64,000 nucleotides of DNA, taken from Emticicia sp. CRIBPO. GTDB taxonomy: Bacteria > Bacteroidota > Bacteroidia > Cytophagales > Spirosomataceae. The notes under the pieces were generated by a model. It did not search any database. It had not been told where the DNA came from and was given only the letters and a program-made list of their open reading frames with translations. Where the stretch lies: contig NZ_JAAAKV010000005.1 in the NCBI RefSeq assembly GCF_009905725.1, positions 62,001 to 126,000 of the forward strand, written 5' to 3'. How positions within the stretch are numbered: position 1 is the first letter of the stretch; every line of letters begins with the position of its first letter. Of the stretch, positions 45,345-55,433 are shown piece after piece. The position numbers and the translations under genes are program-made.

Positions 45345-45941
45345 TCAGAAAATTCTTTCTTTTTCGAAAGCTCCGATTTCTTCTTTCATAGCCTGAAGAT
45401 AATCGATATCGTCATAACCGTTAATCAGGTTGTCTTTTTTGTAAGAATTGATTTCAAAGCCTTCAGATTCTCCGCTGGCAACAATCGTTACGGTTTGGGA
45501 AAGAAGATTGACTTCGATTTCAGCCTTTGGATCAGCATAGATAGCCGTGAAAATCTTTTCCAGGAATTCAGGGCTTACGGTTACCGGAAGGATACCGATG
45601 TTGATGGAGTTTCCCTTGAAAATATCCGCAAAGAAACTCGAAATCACACATCTGAAACCATAATCATAAATAGCCCAGGCAGCGTGCTCACGGCTTGATC
45701 CGCTACCGAAGTTACGACCGGCAACCAGGATTTTTCCGGAATAAGTCGGGTTGTTCAGTACAAAATCTGCTTTAGGGGTATTGTCAGAATTATATCTCCA
45801 GTCTCTGAAAAGGTTATCTCCAAAGCCCTCTCTCTTGGTGGCTTTAAGAAAACGGGCAGGGATGATCTGGTCAGTATCCACGTTTTCAAGTGGAAGAGGT
45901 ACAGCAGTGCTGGTGTGTACCGTAAATTTATCGTATGCCAT
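45345..45941 (-). CDS. leuD: 3-isopropylmalate dehydratase small subunit
   Basis: 198 residues from the ATG of MAYDKFTVHTS; the longer frame upstream overlaps the spacer after leuC. Family motifs are VDTDQIIPARFLK, FGSGSSREHAAWAIYDYGFR and a late GNSINIGILPV. It pairs with LeuC to isomerise 2- and 3-isopropylmalate, and citramalate to 3-methylmalate when that pathway runs. It is 56 nt after leuC. Confidence 0.96.
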   Translation of the reverse strand: MAYDKFTVHTSTAVPLPLENVDTDQIIPARFLKATKREGFGDNLFRDWRYNSDNTPKADFVLNNPTYSGKILVAGRNFGSGSSREHAAWAIYDYGFRCVISSFFADIFKGNSINIGILPVTVSPEFLEKIFTAIYADPKAEIEVNLLSQTVTIVASGESEGFEINSYKKDNLINGYDDIDYLQAMKEEIGAFEKERIF

Positions 45942-45997
45942 TTTTATAAATCTTTTTTTGTTAAACGCTGTGATCCTCAAACAGAGAACCAATTATA

Positions 45998-47395
45998 TTA
46001 CATCAAATCTCTTGGATCAGTAACCACACCGGTCACAGCTGCTGCTGCAGCCACCAACGGAGAAGCCAGAAGGGTTCTCGCTCCCGGGCCCTGACGTCCT
46101 TCAAAGTTTCTGTTTGAAGTCGAAACAGCATATTTTCCGGAAGGGATCTTGTCTTCGTTCATCGCAAGACAAGCCGAGCATCCTGGTTGACGAAGGGCAA
46201 AGCCCGCCTCTGTCAGGATATCAAAAATGCCTTCCTCTTTGATCTGAGCTTCCACAATGTGAGAACCCGGAACCAGCCATGCTGTGATATTGTCCGCTTT
46301 TTTACGTCCTTTGATGATAGAAGCAAAAGCACGGAAATCTTCAATACGGCCATTGGTACAGCTTCCGACAAAAACATAATCAACCGGTTTTCCGATGATC
46401 TGCTCGTCTTCTTCAAAGCCCATGTAGCCTAAAGATTTTTTGTAACTTGCTTCACCGTCTTTAACATCAGCCGCTTTAGGGATATTTCTTGAGATACCGG
46501 TTCCGAGACCAGGGTTAGTACCATAAGTAATCTGAGGTTCTATATCAGCAGCATCAAAATTCAGCTCAAGGTCAAACTGAGCACCTTCGTCTGTTTTCAG
46601 GGTTTTCCAGTAAGCCATGGCTTTTTCCCAGGCTTCTCCTTTCGGAGCCTGCTCACGGCCATTCAGATATGCAAAAGTTGTTTCGTCAGGAGCGATCATC
46701 CCTCCACGGGCACCCATTTCGATACTCATGTTACAAACCGTCATACGGCCTTCCATGCTCATGTTTTCAAACACGTCACCGGCGTATTCTACAAAGTAAC
46801 CTGTAGCACCACTGGCTGTGATCTGTGCAATAATATAAAGGGTAACGTCTTTCGGAAGTACTGCTTTGCCTAATTTACCGTTCACATTGACACGCATTTT
46901 TTTAGGCTTAGGCTGCATAATACACTGTGAAGACAAAACCATTTCTACTTCTGAAGTACCGATACCAAAAGCGATGGCACCGAAAGCTCCGTGGGTAGAG
47001 GTATGTGAATCACCGCAAACGATAGTCATACCAGGAAGGGTAATGCCGTTTTCGGGCCCAACCACGTGGACGATACCATTTTTCTGATGACCCAGTCCCC
47101 AGTGAGAAATACCGTATTTGGTAGAATTAGACTCAAGGGCTTTCAACTGGTTGGCTGAAAGGGGATCAGCAACAGGTAAATGCTGATTAATTGTAGGCGT
47201 ATTGTGATCGGCCGTAGCAAAAGTACGCTCCGGATACATCACAGTAACACCCCTGGTTTCAAGACCAAGAAAAGCTACCGGGCTGGTAACCTCATGAATA
47301 AAATGACGGTCGATGAAAAAAACATCAGGGCCATCTGCTATTTTCCGAACCACATGGGCATCCCATACTTTGTCGAACAGTGTTTTTGCTTCCAT
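45998..47395 (-). CDS. leuC: 3-isopropylmalate dehydratase large subunit
   Basis: 465 residues from the ATG of [16 protein letters not shown], which is where LeuC proteins start; 23 extra upstream residues are not family-like. The aconitase-type [4Fe-4S] ligands are in [12 protein letters not shown] and [43 protein letters not shown] and YVEYAGD-like blocks are present. It is the first gene of the operon. The upstream 150 nt carry repeats of GCGAAA and a near-consensus -7 (TATTTTTTG, one T too long). Confidence 0.96.
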   Translation of the reverse strand: MEAKTLFDKVWDAHVVRKIADGPDVFFIDRHFIHEVTSPVAFLGLETRGVTVMYPERTFATADHNTPTINQHLPVADPLSANQLKALESNSTKYGISHWGLGHQKNGIVHVVGPENGITLPGMTIVCGDSHTSTHGAFGAIAFGIGTSEVEMVLSSQCIMQPKPKKMRVNVNGKLGKAVLPKDVTLYIIAQITASGATGYFVEYAGDVFENMSMEGRMTVCNMSIEMGARGGMIAPDETTFAYLNGREQAPKGEAWEKAMAYWKTLKTDEGAQFDLELNFDAADIEPQITYGTNPGLGTGISRNIPKAADVKDGEASYKKSLGYMGFEEDEQIIGKPVDYVFVGSCTNGRIEDFRAFASIIKGRKKADNITAWLVPGSHIVEAQIKEEGIFDILTEAGFALRQPGCSACLAMNEDKIPSGKYAVSTSNRNFEGRQGPGARTLLASPLVAAAAAVTGVVTDPRDLM

Positions 47396-47499
47396 ACTTC
47401 TTATTGATTTCTGGATACAAAATTGAAAATAATATTTGGATTGAATTAGATAAAATCCGACCAAAAAATAGCGAAATCAGTCCATTTGTGCGAAATGGG

Positions 47500-47525
47500 C
47501 GAAAAAGACATTATTTAAAATGTCT
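47500..47525 (-). terminator. Terminator after the MutS-like gene
   Basis: On the minus strand, AGACATT and AATGTCT form a 7-bp stem followed by TTTTTC, 19 nt past the stop codon and before the leu promoter region. Confidence 0.6.
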
Positions 47526-47543
47526 CTAGATAAGAACTTGTTT

Positions 47544-49346
47544 TCAGCTATTTAGCTCTAAACCAATGGATTTTAACAATAATGAAGCATTAAAACTCTT
47601 GCAAACACCATTTTTTATCTGATAATCGAACAATAATTCACCGTTTTCGGTAGAATATTCAAAATAGTAATTTTTGATTTTGTCTGGATATTTGTCGGAA
47701 ATCTCTGTCATTCTCAGATCATGGGTGGCCACCATGGCAAAAGCGTCTGACCGGGCTATTTTTTCAAGCAGGGCCATTGACCCCGCCAGTTTGTCTTCAG
47801 AATTGGTTCCTCTCAGCATTTCGTCAATCAGGAAAAGCGAATTTTCATGAGCATTTATAGCCGCCAATACCAGTTTGATCCTTTCTATTTCAGCCTTAAA
47901 AGTAGAAGCATTTTGCTGAATAGAGTCTTTGATCCTCATATAACAGATCAGGTGTATGCCCGGACTGACTTTCAGATGACTCGCAAAAACAGGGGCTCCG
48001 GCATAAGAAAGAACGATGTTCAAGCCGATGGTTCTCAGGAATGTACTTTTGCCGGACATGTTTGAACCTGTGATCAGCGTCAGCCGGTTGGTATCATCAA
48101 ACCGGAAGTCATTGCAAACCGTTTCGTGACCTCTGATCAGCGGATGCCCGATTTGTGTTCCTTCCAGGCTGAATTTTCCGGTTTCGTTAATTTCAGGGAA
48201 AGACCAGTCAGGTTTATTAAAGCTCAGAGTACCCAGGCTCGAGGAGGCTTCGAACACGCCGATGGTGTCAAAAATTTTAAGAAAGAAATCGGGGTGCTCC
48301 TGAAGCCATTTTCTCAGCCTGATCAGCTGAACCGGTTCGAAAGGGGAGGCCAGGTATAGAAAGATAGAAGCAAACTGATTTCGCCTCATGTCCAGTTTTT
48401 TGAGGATTACCACAAAGTCGTCAATCGGGTTCTTACTATTAAGTTTGGAAATGGGCATGCTTTCATAGGACTCCTTCAATATTTTTGAAGTCCAGTTTTC
48501 CTGCACAATCAACGCCGTGGCGAGGCCATATTTTTGCATGATCCTACCCGCTCCTGAAACGGTGTTGAAATAATCTTCCGTGGGCTTTTTGTTGATCAGT
48601 ACAAAAAAGTAATTGATCATAAACAGTACTGCTGCAGCGTAACCGGCAAAAGTCAGGGACTTAAAATAAGAAGAGGCCGCAACCCCGATCCATAAAAAAG
48701 GCAGAACCATATTATATATGGAAATCAGACCTTCGAATTTTATAGGCGGAGGCTCTTCAATCCTGCTCAGGATGCTTGTAACGCCACGTTCTTCGTTAGA
48801 CAATTTGAACATTGACGCCAGAAAGTTTAAACGCCACTCTGTTTTGGATTTAAGTTCTTTTGCTGCTTCCTGCTTTTCCGAAATAGTATAATGCTGATCC
48901 TCAGACAATAAGTTTTTAGCCAGGTAATCATTCCCGGCCTTGCTCTTTGTGCGGTTGATCAGGTGGAAAAGCGAAGATTCTCCGAAAATATCCAGATCGT
49001 CGCTGAAATGATGTAACGGACTGTTATACTCTGAACCATTGTAATAAACATTGGAATTTCCGGCCAGGCAGGCCAGTTCATTCCTGATCAGTTCGATCGT
49101 CGTAATGTGCAGATCAATATCCAGCTCAATTTTTTCGTGGTATTTGACGAGGTAATAAAATCCGGCAACTCCGCCGGCAACAACCGCAACCCCGGCCAGG
49201 TAATGAATCGAAAATCCTTTGTAAATCAAAAAGCCGAGGGCAATAATGAGGAATAGCCGTAAAGCGGCAACGCGGTCGTTTTTCTTTTTAAGTAGGGTGG
49301 TTTCTTCTGTTATTTCGGCGATTTTTTGCTTGTAATATGCTTCCAT
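47544..49346 (-). CDS. Membrane-anchored MutS-family ATPase
   Basis: 600 residues from the ATG of MEAYYKQKIAEIT. Two N-terminal hydrophobic segments (about 29-46 and 48-66) and two more near 210-255 imply membrane anchoring. The C-terminal third is the MutS ABC-type ATPase: Walker A GSNMSGKST near 424-432, and Walker B LFLIDEMLRGTNSEDK near 500. Mismatch-recognition and connector domains of true MutS are missing. Such MutS-related proteins are common in Bacteroidota; function is unknown. It is divergent from recG. Confidence 0.82.
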   Translation of the reverse strand: MEAYYKQKIAEITEETTLLKKKNDRVAALRLFLIIALGFLIYKGFSIHYLAGVAVVAGGVAGFYYLVKYHEKIELDIDLHITTIELIRNELACLAGNSNVYYNGSEYNSPLHHFSDDLDIFGESSLFHLINRTKSKAGNDYLAKNLLSEDQHYTISEKQEAAKELKSKTEWRLNFLASMFKLSNEERGVTSILSRIEEPPPIKFEGLISIYNMVLPFLWIGVAASSYFKSLTFAGYAAAVLFMINYFFVLINKKPTEDYFNTVSGAGRIMQKYGLATALIVQENWTSKILKESYESMPISKLNSKNPIDDFVVILKKLDMRRNQFASIFLYLASPFEPVQLIRLRKWLQEHPDFFLKIFDTIGVFEASSSLGTLSFNKPDWSFPEINETGKFSLEGTQIGHPLIRGHETVCNDFRFDDTNRLTLITGSNMSGKSTFLRTIGLNIVLSYAGAPVFASHLKVSPGIHLICYMRIKDSIQQNASTFKAEIERIKLVLAAINAHENSLFLIDEMLRGTNSEDKLAGSMALLEKIARSDAFAMVATHDLRMTEISDKYPDKIKNYYFEYSTENGELLFDYQIKNGVCKSFNASLLLKSIGLELNS

Positions 49347-49418
49347 TCGTAATGTTATTGTCCACAAAAGTAACCAAGATAGGACAGGTTTAATTTCATA
49401 TTTATAAACAATATTACT

Positions 49419-49426
49419 TAGATTTG
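49419..49426 (+). promoter_or_regulatory. Putative -7 element very close to the recG start
   Basis: TAGATTTG matches TAnnTTTG and ends only 4 nt before the recG ATG. If used, transcription would begin at or next to the start codon. Confidence 0.45.
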
Positions 49427-49430
49427 CCCT

Positions 49431-51524
49431 ATGTCATCGTTTTTTGATACAAAAATAGAATTCTTAAAAGGAGTAGGGCCCCAGAAAGCCGAGTTGCTGA
49501 ACAAAGAACTTGGTCTGTTCACGTATGGCGACCTCCTTGATTATTACCCTTTCAGGCACGAGGACCGCTCTAAGTTTCACAGAATTTCGGAACTGGAAGA
49601 GGAGATGTTTGCTGCCCAGATCAAAGGGAGACTGAAGTCGCTTGAAGTCATAGGGGAAGGCCGTAAACAAAGAATGATTGCAGATTTTACCGACGGATCA
49701 GGCACAATAGAACTGGTCTGGTTTCAGGGGATATCCTGGTTTCAGAAATCGCTGAAGGTCAACAACGAATACCTGGTATACGGCAAACCCGCTTTTTTCG
49801 GGGGCAAATACCAGATCACCCATCCGGAAATTGAGCCCTTGGTTCAGAACGCCTCCCAGGCAGGACACTTTCAACCAATCTATTCACTAACAGAAAGACT
49901 TCGCAAGAAATACATAGAGAGCAAACAGATCAGTAAATGGATGAGGACCCTCCTTGAAATGTCCAATCCATACATCAGCGAGACTTTGCCGCAGAGCCTT
50001 ATGCAGAAGTTTCGCCTATGGCCGAAGAAAAATGCCCTTTGGGGTTTGCACCTTCCCAATACTTATGAAGATTTGCACCAGGCACAGCGGAGGCTGAAAT
50101 TCGAAGAACTGTTTTATAACCAGCTGCGGTTATTAAAACAACAACTCCTCAGAAAAACGGATTATCCCGGACAGGTATTTAACAAGGCCAGGCTCATCAC
50201 CGAGTTTTATGAAAACCACCTGCCGTTTGATTTGACCGGGGCACAGAAACGGGTCATCAAGGAAATATTCGGAGACCTGAAATCCGGTAAACAAATGAAC
50301 CGCCTGATCCAGGGGGATGTGGGAAGCGGAAAAACCATCGTTGCTTTTATTTCTATGCTCAGTGCGATTGACGGAAATGCCCAGGCATGCCTGATGGCTC
50401 CGACAGAAATCCTGGCCTTTCAGCATTTCAATAACCTGCAGAAATACTCAGAAAAGCTTAACCTGAAGATAGCAATACTGACGGGCTCATCCACCAAAAA
50501 AGCCAGGACAGAAATCCATGAAGGTCTGCTCAATGGTTCCATAAACATCATCGTAGGCACCCATGCCCTGCTTGAAAACATTGTACAATTTAACAACCTC
50601 GGGATATGTGTTATTGACGAGCAGCACCGCTTTGGTGTAGCTCAGCGGGCCAGGCTCTGGGAGAAAAACAAGTACCTGCATCCGCATATCATGGTCATGA
50701 CGGCCACACCGATCCCGAGAACGCTGGCGATGACTTTATATGGCGATCTTGATATTTCAGAAATTGACGAGATGCCCCCAGGCAGAAAACCCATCAAAAC
50801 GGTTCACCGGTATGATGCCAACAGGCTCCAGGTTTTCCAGTTTATGCGGGACGAAATCGCTAAAGGGCGGCAGATTTATGTGGTCTATCCCCTGATTGAA
50901 GAATCGGAAAAGCTGGACCTGAAAAATCTTTTTGACGGATACGAAAGCATTGAGAGGGCTTTCCCCAACAGTGCCATCAGCATCGTACATGGCAAAATGA
51001 AACCGAAAGACAAGGATTTTGAAATGGCCAGGTTTAAGAAAGGGGAAACTGACATCATGGTGGCTACGACAGTGATCGAAGTGGGAGTGGACGTTCCCAA
51101 TGCCAGCGTAATGGTCATTGAAAATGCGGAAAGATTCGGATTGGCCCAGCTTCACCAGCTCCGGGGCAGGGTAGGACGGGGAGCGGACCAGTCTTATTGT
51201 ATACTGATAACAACCTACAAACTTTCAAAAGACACCAGGAAGCGGATTGAGACCATGGTGATGACCGAAAACGGCTTCGAAATTTCCCAGGTTGACCTTG
51301 AGTTGAGAGGTCCGGGCGACATGGCAGGAACCCAGCAGAGCGGGCTCGTCGATTTAAGATTAGCCAACCTCGCCAAAGACGGAGAAATCCTGAAAATAGC
51401 CAGGGAAACAGCCATCGAAATTTTAAGCCAGGATCCCAACCTTGACTTTGAAGACAACTTACCGATCAAAAGGCACATTGATAAAATTAAAAACAAGGAA
51501 ATGAGCTGGAGCAGAATTAGCTGA
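49431..51524 (+). CDS. recG: ATP-dependent DNA helicase RecG
   Basis: 697 residues, full length. The start FFDTKIEFLKGVGPQKAELLNKEL is a RecG N-terminus and the OB-fold wedge domain follows. Helicase motifs: Walker A GDVGSGKT at 295-302, DEQH box VIDEQHRFGVAQR, MTATPIPRTLAMTLYG, and TTVIEVGVDVPNASVMVIENAERFGLAQLHQLRGRVGRG. It remodels stalled replication forks and branched DNA. Its start codon is 85 nt from that of the divergent MutS-like gene. Confidence 0.97.
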   Translation: MSSFFDTKIEFLKGVGPQKAELLNKELGLFTYGDLLDYYPFRHEDRSKFHRISELEEEMFAAQIKGRLKSLEVIGEGRKQRMIADFTDGSGTIELVWFQGISWFQKSLKVNNEYLVYGKPAFFGGKYQITHPEIEPLVQNASQAGHFQPIYSLTERLRKKYIESKQISKWMRTLLEMSNPYISETLPQSLMQKFRLWPKKNALWGLHLPNTYEDLHQAQRRLKFEELFYNQLRLLKQQLLRKTDYPGQVFNKARLITEFYENHLPFDLTGAQKRVIKEIFGDLKSGKQMNRLIQGDVGSGKTIVAFISMLSAIDGNAQACLMAPTEILAFQHFNNLQKYSEKLNLKIAILTGSSTKKARTEIHEGLLNGSINIIVGTHALLENIVQFNNLGICVIDEQHRFGVAQRARLWEKNKYLHPHIMVMTATPIPRTLAMTLYGDLDISEIDEMPPGRKPIKTVHRYDANRLQVFQFMRDEIAKGRQIYVVYPLIEESEKLDLKNLFDGYESIERAFPNSAISIVHGKMKPKDKDFEMARFKKGETDIMVATTVIEVGVDVPNASVMVIENAERFGLAQLHQLRGRVGRGADQSYCILITTYKLSKDTRKRIETMVMTENGFEISQVDLELRGPGDMAGTQQSGLVDLRLANLAKDGEILKIARETAIEILSQDPNLDFEDNLPIKRHIDKIKNKEMSWSRIS

Positions 51525-51548
51525 TACAGTTTTTGTTCTTGAAAAAGT

Positions 51549-51604
51549 AAGGGCATTAAGGAGATCAACTTAATGAAATTTTAATGCCCTTGACTCCTTA
51601 ATGT
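51549..51604. terminator. Composite terminator with alternative stems
   Basis: AAGGGCATTAA pairs with TTAATGCCCTT (11 bp). An overlapping, mutually exclusive pair CATTAAGGAG / CTCCTTAATG (10 bp) shares the left arm region. It lies between convergent recG and the GH130-like gene. Confidence 0.65.
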
Positions 51605-51622
51605 TTTATTTTTGAACAGGGT

Positions 51623-52714
51623 TTACTCTTTTATCGCCAGACCTACCATCGAATCGGCAGTGCCGTAATACATAAACCATTTGTTTTTATAAAAAACGAG
51701 GCCTTCTGTAAAAGTCGTCCCCGCCTTATACTGTCCGCTGATTTCATGCGGCAGGTCCGGTTTGATATAATAGCTTTGGGACTGCTCAATAAGCTTCGCC
51801 GGATTTCCGGCATCAAACAAGGCCTGGGCTCCGGTATAAGTATTGGCCGCTAATTTCTTATCAGCCTTTTCGTCTCCGCTGTTTTTCCCGTTATAGAAAA
51901 GAATGATTCCGTCTTTGGTTAACAGGGCAGGAGGGCCGGGTTCTGTAAGGTCGCTGTCAAAATAGCCGGGCCTTGTTTTCATTACCTGCAGCAACTCACC
52001 TTTATCATCCAGTAACGGCGTCCAGTTGATCAGGTCGGTTGAATGAGCCACATTCACGAATTTTTCGCCCCAGTACATCCAGTATTTACCATTGATTTTA
52101 GCTGCTACGATCTTATTACCTTTAAGTTTTGTCACCACCGACCCTGATTTAGACCAGAAGTCTACAAATTTGCCGCCATAAGCTTTCTGAAAAACAGGAC
52201 CGTGTTTTTTCCAGTTAAACAGGTCTTTTGAACTGGCAACCGTCAGTCTCGCCAATTTGGTATTCCAGCTGGTGTAGGTAATAAAGTAAGTCCCGTCTTC
52301 AGATTCCACAATCCTCGGATCTTCACACCCGCCCGGGAAATCCCATTTTTCAAACCCGTCCTTTGCCGGATAAAGCACCGGTTTATCGTGTTTCTTGAAA
52401 TGAATACCATCCGTACTTTCGGCAATGCCGATTCTTGAAGTTCTTCCTCCCAGGATCGCCTTGGGATTATCCTCAGCCCTGAACAACAGATAAACTTTTC
52501 CGTCTTTCACAATAGCCGCCGGGTTAAATACATCTGCTTTCTGCCATTTCACTACTTTCTCAGAAGCCGGGCAAAAGAAAGTATAGGAAGAATCAGCACT
52601 CATGATGGGGTTAATGGCTGTCTTTTTAAATACACCCAATTGCCAGCCATCCTTTGGCTTAAAAGAATAAACAGCAACACTCACCAGGCAAATGCCTAAA
52701 ATAATTTTTTTCAT
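51623..52714 (-). CDS. Secreted GH130-like glycosidase/phosphorylase-family protein
   Basis: 363 residues from the ATG of MKKIILGICLVSVAVYSF, chosen because a signal peptide follows; 12 residues upstream are non-family. The five-bladed propeller is recognised by VFNPAAIVKDGKVYLLFRAED, FPGGCEDPRIVESEDGTYFITYT and YWMYWGE, which resemble the GH130 (manno-oligosaccharide phosphorylase / beta-mannosidase) family. Being exported, a hydrolase role on mannosides is more likely than phosphorolysis. It starts 73 nt after glpK on the same strand. Confidence 0.8.
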   Translation of the reverse strand: MKKIILGICLVSVAVYSFKPKDGWQLGVFKKTAINPIMSADSSYTFFCPASEKVVKWQKADVFNPAAIVKDGKVYLLFRAEDNPKAILGGRTSRIGIAESTDGIHFKKHDKPVLYPAKDGFEKWDFPGGCEDPRIVESEDGTYFITYTSWNTKLARLTVASSKDLFNWKKHGPVFQKAYGGKFVDFWSKSGSVVTKLKGNKIVAAKINGKYWMYWGEKFVNVAHSTDLINWTPLLDDKGELLQVMKTRPGYFDSDLTEPGPPALLTKDGIILFYNGKNSGDEKADKKLAANTYTGAQALFDAGNPAKLIEQSQSYYIKPDLPHEISGQYKAGTTFTEGLVFYKNKWFMYYGTADSMVGLAIKE

Positions 52715-52787
52715 AGGTTTTATAGCATAATCGCTTTGAGTACATTTCATCCCTTGTCCTTTTTCCGTTCTCCCTTTTCCATGTTAA

Positions 52788-54284
52788 TTAATCCTCCCAA
52801 TTCAAAGACCGCTCAATCGCCTTTTTCCAGCCATGATAGTATTCTGTTCTTTTTTCGGCTGGCATATCCGGTTTCCATTGTTTGTCAACGCCCCAGTTTT
52901 GCACCAGGTCTTCAAAGTTCTGCCAGAACCCTACGGCCAAACCGGCCGCATAGGCGGCTCCCAATGCCGTGGTTTCAATCATTTTCGGCCTGATCACCGG
53001 TACATCCAGCATATCTGACTGGAATTGCATAAGAAGTTCATTAACGGTCATCCCACCGTCAACACGAAGGGACGAAATTTCAATGCCCGCATCCTGTTCC
53101 ATCGCCTCAAGGACGTCTTTAGTCTGATAAGCCGTAGCCTCCAGTACCGACCGGGCAATGTGCCCTTTGTTTACATAACGGGTCAGACCGGCAATAACGC
53201 CCCTGGCAGAATTTTGCCAGTAAGGGGCATAAAGTCCGGAAAACGCGGGCACGAAATAGACACCGCCGTTATCTTCCACACCTTCGGCAAGTTTCTGAAC
53301 TTCCTGGCTGTTTTTGATCAATCCGATATTATCCCTGAGCCATTGGACCAGGGCTCCGGTCACAGCCACTGAACCTTCCAGGGCAAAATGCACGGGTTGG
53401 TTTTCAAACTGATAGGCTACAGTAGTAAGCAATCCGTATTTTGAAGGGATCGGTTTTGTTCCTGTATTCAGCAACATGAAACAACCCGTACCATAAGTAT
53501 TTTTCGCTTCGCCTGGATTAAAGCAGGTCTGGCCCACCAGTGCTGCCTGCTGATCACCGAGGATTCCAGCCAGAGGAATGCCTTCCATTACTTCTGAAGT
53601 GATATTTCCATAAACTTTGCTGCTCGGCTGGATCTCCGGTAAAATCTGTTTCGGGATATTCAGCTTTTCCAGGATCTCATCATCCCATGTTTGGGTATTC
53701 AGGTTCATCAGCTGGGTTCTGGAAGCATTCGTAACGTCAGTAATGTGAAGCCCTCCTTTGACGCCACCTGTCAGATGCCAGACAATGTAAGTGTCCATAT
53801 TTCCGAAAATAGCATCGCCTTTTTCGGCATCTTCTCTCACACCGGCCACATTGTCAAGCACCCATTGGATTTTCAGTCCGCTGAAATAAGTAGCCAGCGG
53901 AAGCCCGGTTTTTTGTCTGAACCAGTCGCTTGAGGTTGATTTTTCAAGTTCATCAACAGTTTTTCCTACGCGGGTATCTTGCCACACGAGGGCATTATAG
54001 TATGGTTTTCCGGTTCTTTTATTCCAGATTACTGTGGTTTCTCTTTGATTGGTGATGCCGCAGGCTCCGATGTCTTTGATGGAGATCCTTTTTGAAACCC
54101 GGCACTGTGCAATAACTTCAAGCGTGTTTTGCCAGATTTCCTCAGGATCGTGCTCTACCCAACCTGGTTTAGGGTAAATCTGCTTATGTTCTTTTTGTGC
54201 TATTGAGACGATATTTCCTTGTTTGTCGAAAAGAATACAGCGGGTACTGGTGGTCCCCTGGTCAATAGAAGCGATGTATTTCAT
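52788..54284 (-). CDS. glpK: Glycerol kinase
   Basis: 498 residues. FGGY-kinase motifs are complete: [16 protein letters not shown] at the N-terminus, [48 protein letters not shown], and the C-terminal [21 protein letters not shown]. It phosphorylates glycerol to glycerol 3-phosphate. No glpF or glpD is adjacent; the GH130-like gene downstream may be co-transcribed. Confidence 0.97.
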   Translation of the reverse strand: MKYIASIDQGTTSTRCILFDKQGNIVSIAQKEHKQIYPKPGWVEHDPEEIWQNTLEVIAQCRVSKRISIKDIGACGITNQRETTVIWNKRTGKPYYNALVWQDTRVGKTVDELEKSTSSDWFRQKTGLPLATYFSGLKIQWVLDNVAGVREDAEKGDAIFGNMDTYIVWHLTGGVKGGLHITDVTNASRTQLMNLNTQTWDDEILEKLNIPKQILPEIQPSSKVYGNITSEVMEGIPLAGILGDQQAALVGQTCFNPGEAKNTYGTGCFMLLNTGTKPIPSKYGLLTTVAYQFENQPVHFALEGSVAVTGALVQWLRDNIGLIKNSQEVQKLAEGVEDNGGVYFVPAFSGLYAPYWQNSARGVIAGLTRYVNKGHIARSVLEATAYQTKDVLEAMEQDAGIEISSLRVDGGMTVNELLMQFQSDMLDVPVIRPKMIETTALGAAYAAGLAVGFWQNFEDLVQNWGVDKQWKPDMPAEKRTEYYHGWKKAIERSLNWED

Positions 54285-54442
54285 CTTTGTTTTCTGCTTT
54301 TTTTAAGGTTGATTCGCCAAATTAAGGAATTGCATCAATTTAACCCAATTTTTTCTTTAAGGAATTATAGGAGGCCGGTTTGATCAAAGGTATTATGAGC
54401 ATTTTGTAAAATGAGCGATATCTTTAATAATGCCGTCCGGTT

Positions 54443-54476
54443 TTTGTTAAACAGACGGAATCCTTTGCTAATTTTG
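54443..54476 (+). promoter_or_regulatory. Putative promoter for nadC
   Basis: TTTG (54443-54446) and TAATTTTG (54469-54476) are separated by 22 nt, close to the 20-nt optimum. The ATG follows 23 nt later. Confidence 0.6.
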
Positions 54477-54499
54477 TGCATCAAAATAAAAAAGACTAC

Positions 54500-55354
54500 A
54501 TGGTAATCGACGAAAAGCAACTGGAAGAATTTATTCAAAACGCACTTGACGAGGATATCAAAGACGGTGACCATACCTCTTTGTCAACGATTCCGGCTGA
54601 AGCCATCGGCAAGGCCAGGCTTTTGGTAAAAGATGAGGGTATCCTGGCAGGGGTTGAGCTGGCCGAAAGAATATTTAAAGCAGTAGACAAGGACCTTAAA
54701 GTAGAGGTTTTACTAAAGGATGGTTCACCTATTAAATATGGTGACATTGTATTGTTTGTAGAAGGAAGCGACAGGTCTATTCTTACCGCAGAGCGGCTTG
54801 TGCTTAATTGCATGCAACGCATGAGTGGTATTGCGACGGTGACGAATGGAATAGTTAAAAAACTGGAAGGCACCAATTGTAAAGTGCTTGATACCCGTAA
54901 AACCACGCCCGGTTTCCGGATGATGGAAAAATGGGCCGTGAGCATTGGCGGCGGAGTGAATCACCGCATCGGTTTATATGATATGATCCTGATCAAAGAC
55001 AATCACGTGGATTATGCAGGAGGAATCAAACAAGCTCTTTGGGCCGCTCAGAAATACCTGGTTGAGAAAGGCAAGGATTTACCCATTGAAATAGAAGTAA
55101 GAAACCTGAAGGAACTTGCCGAGGTGCTTGAAGTAGGTGGGGTGATCAGGATAATGCTTGATAATTTCAGTTTCGACAACATCCGTGAAGCCCTTAAACT
55201 CATTGATGGTCGCTTCCCTGTGGAGGCCTCCGGAGGCATCACCCCTGATAATGTCCGTGAGTATGCGGACTGTGGCGTAGACTATATCTCTATGGGCTAT
55301 TTAACCCATTCCGCTAAAAGCCTAGACCTGAGTCTGAAGGCCGTAAAGTCCTGA
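54500..55354 (+). CDS. nadC: Nicotinate-nucleotide pyrophosphorylase (carboxylating)
   Basis: 284 residues from the ATG of MVIDEKQLEEF; an upstream GTG lies in the promoter and is rejected. Motifs are EDIKDGDHTS, NCMQRMSGIAT, VLDTRKTTPGFRMMEKWAV, GGGVNHRIGLYDMILIKDNH and VEASGGITPDNVREYADCGVDYISMG. It turns quinolinate and PRPP into nicotinate mononucleotide in NAD synthesis. nadA and nadB are not in the window. Confidence 0.97.
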   Translation: MVIDEKQLEEFIQNALDEDIKDGDHTSLSTIPAEAIGKARLLVKDEGILAGVELAERIFKAVDKDLKVEVLLKDGSPIKYGDIVLFVEGSDRSILTAERLVLNCMQRMSGIATVTNGIVKKLEGTNCKVLDTRKTTPGFRMMEKWAVSIGGGVNHRIGLYDMILIKDNHVDYAGGIKQALWAAQKYLVEKGKDLPIEIEVRNLKELAEVLEVGGVIRIMLDNFSFDNIREALKLIDGRFPVEASGGITPDNVREYADCGVDYISMGYLTHSAKSLDLSLKAVKS

Positions 55355-55433
55355 GAACCAATCTCCGGATAAGCAGATTGTTCCAAAAACATAAGAAAGG
55401 ATAATCAAAAGAGAAACTTAAAAGGGAATAAAC

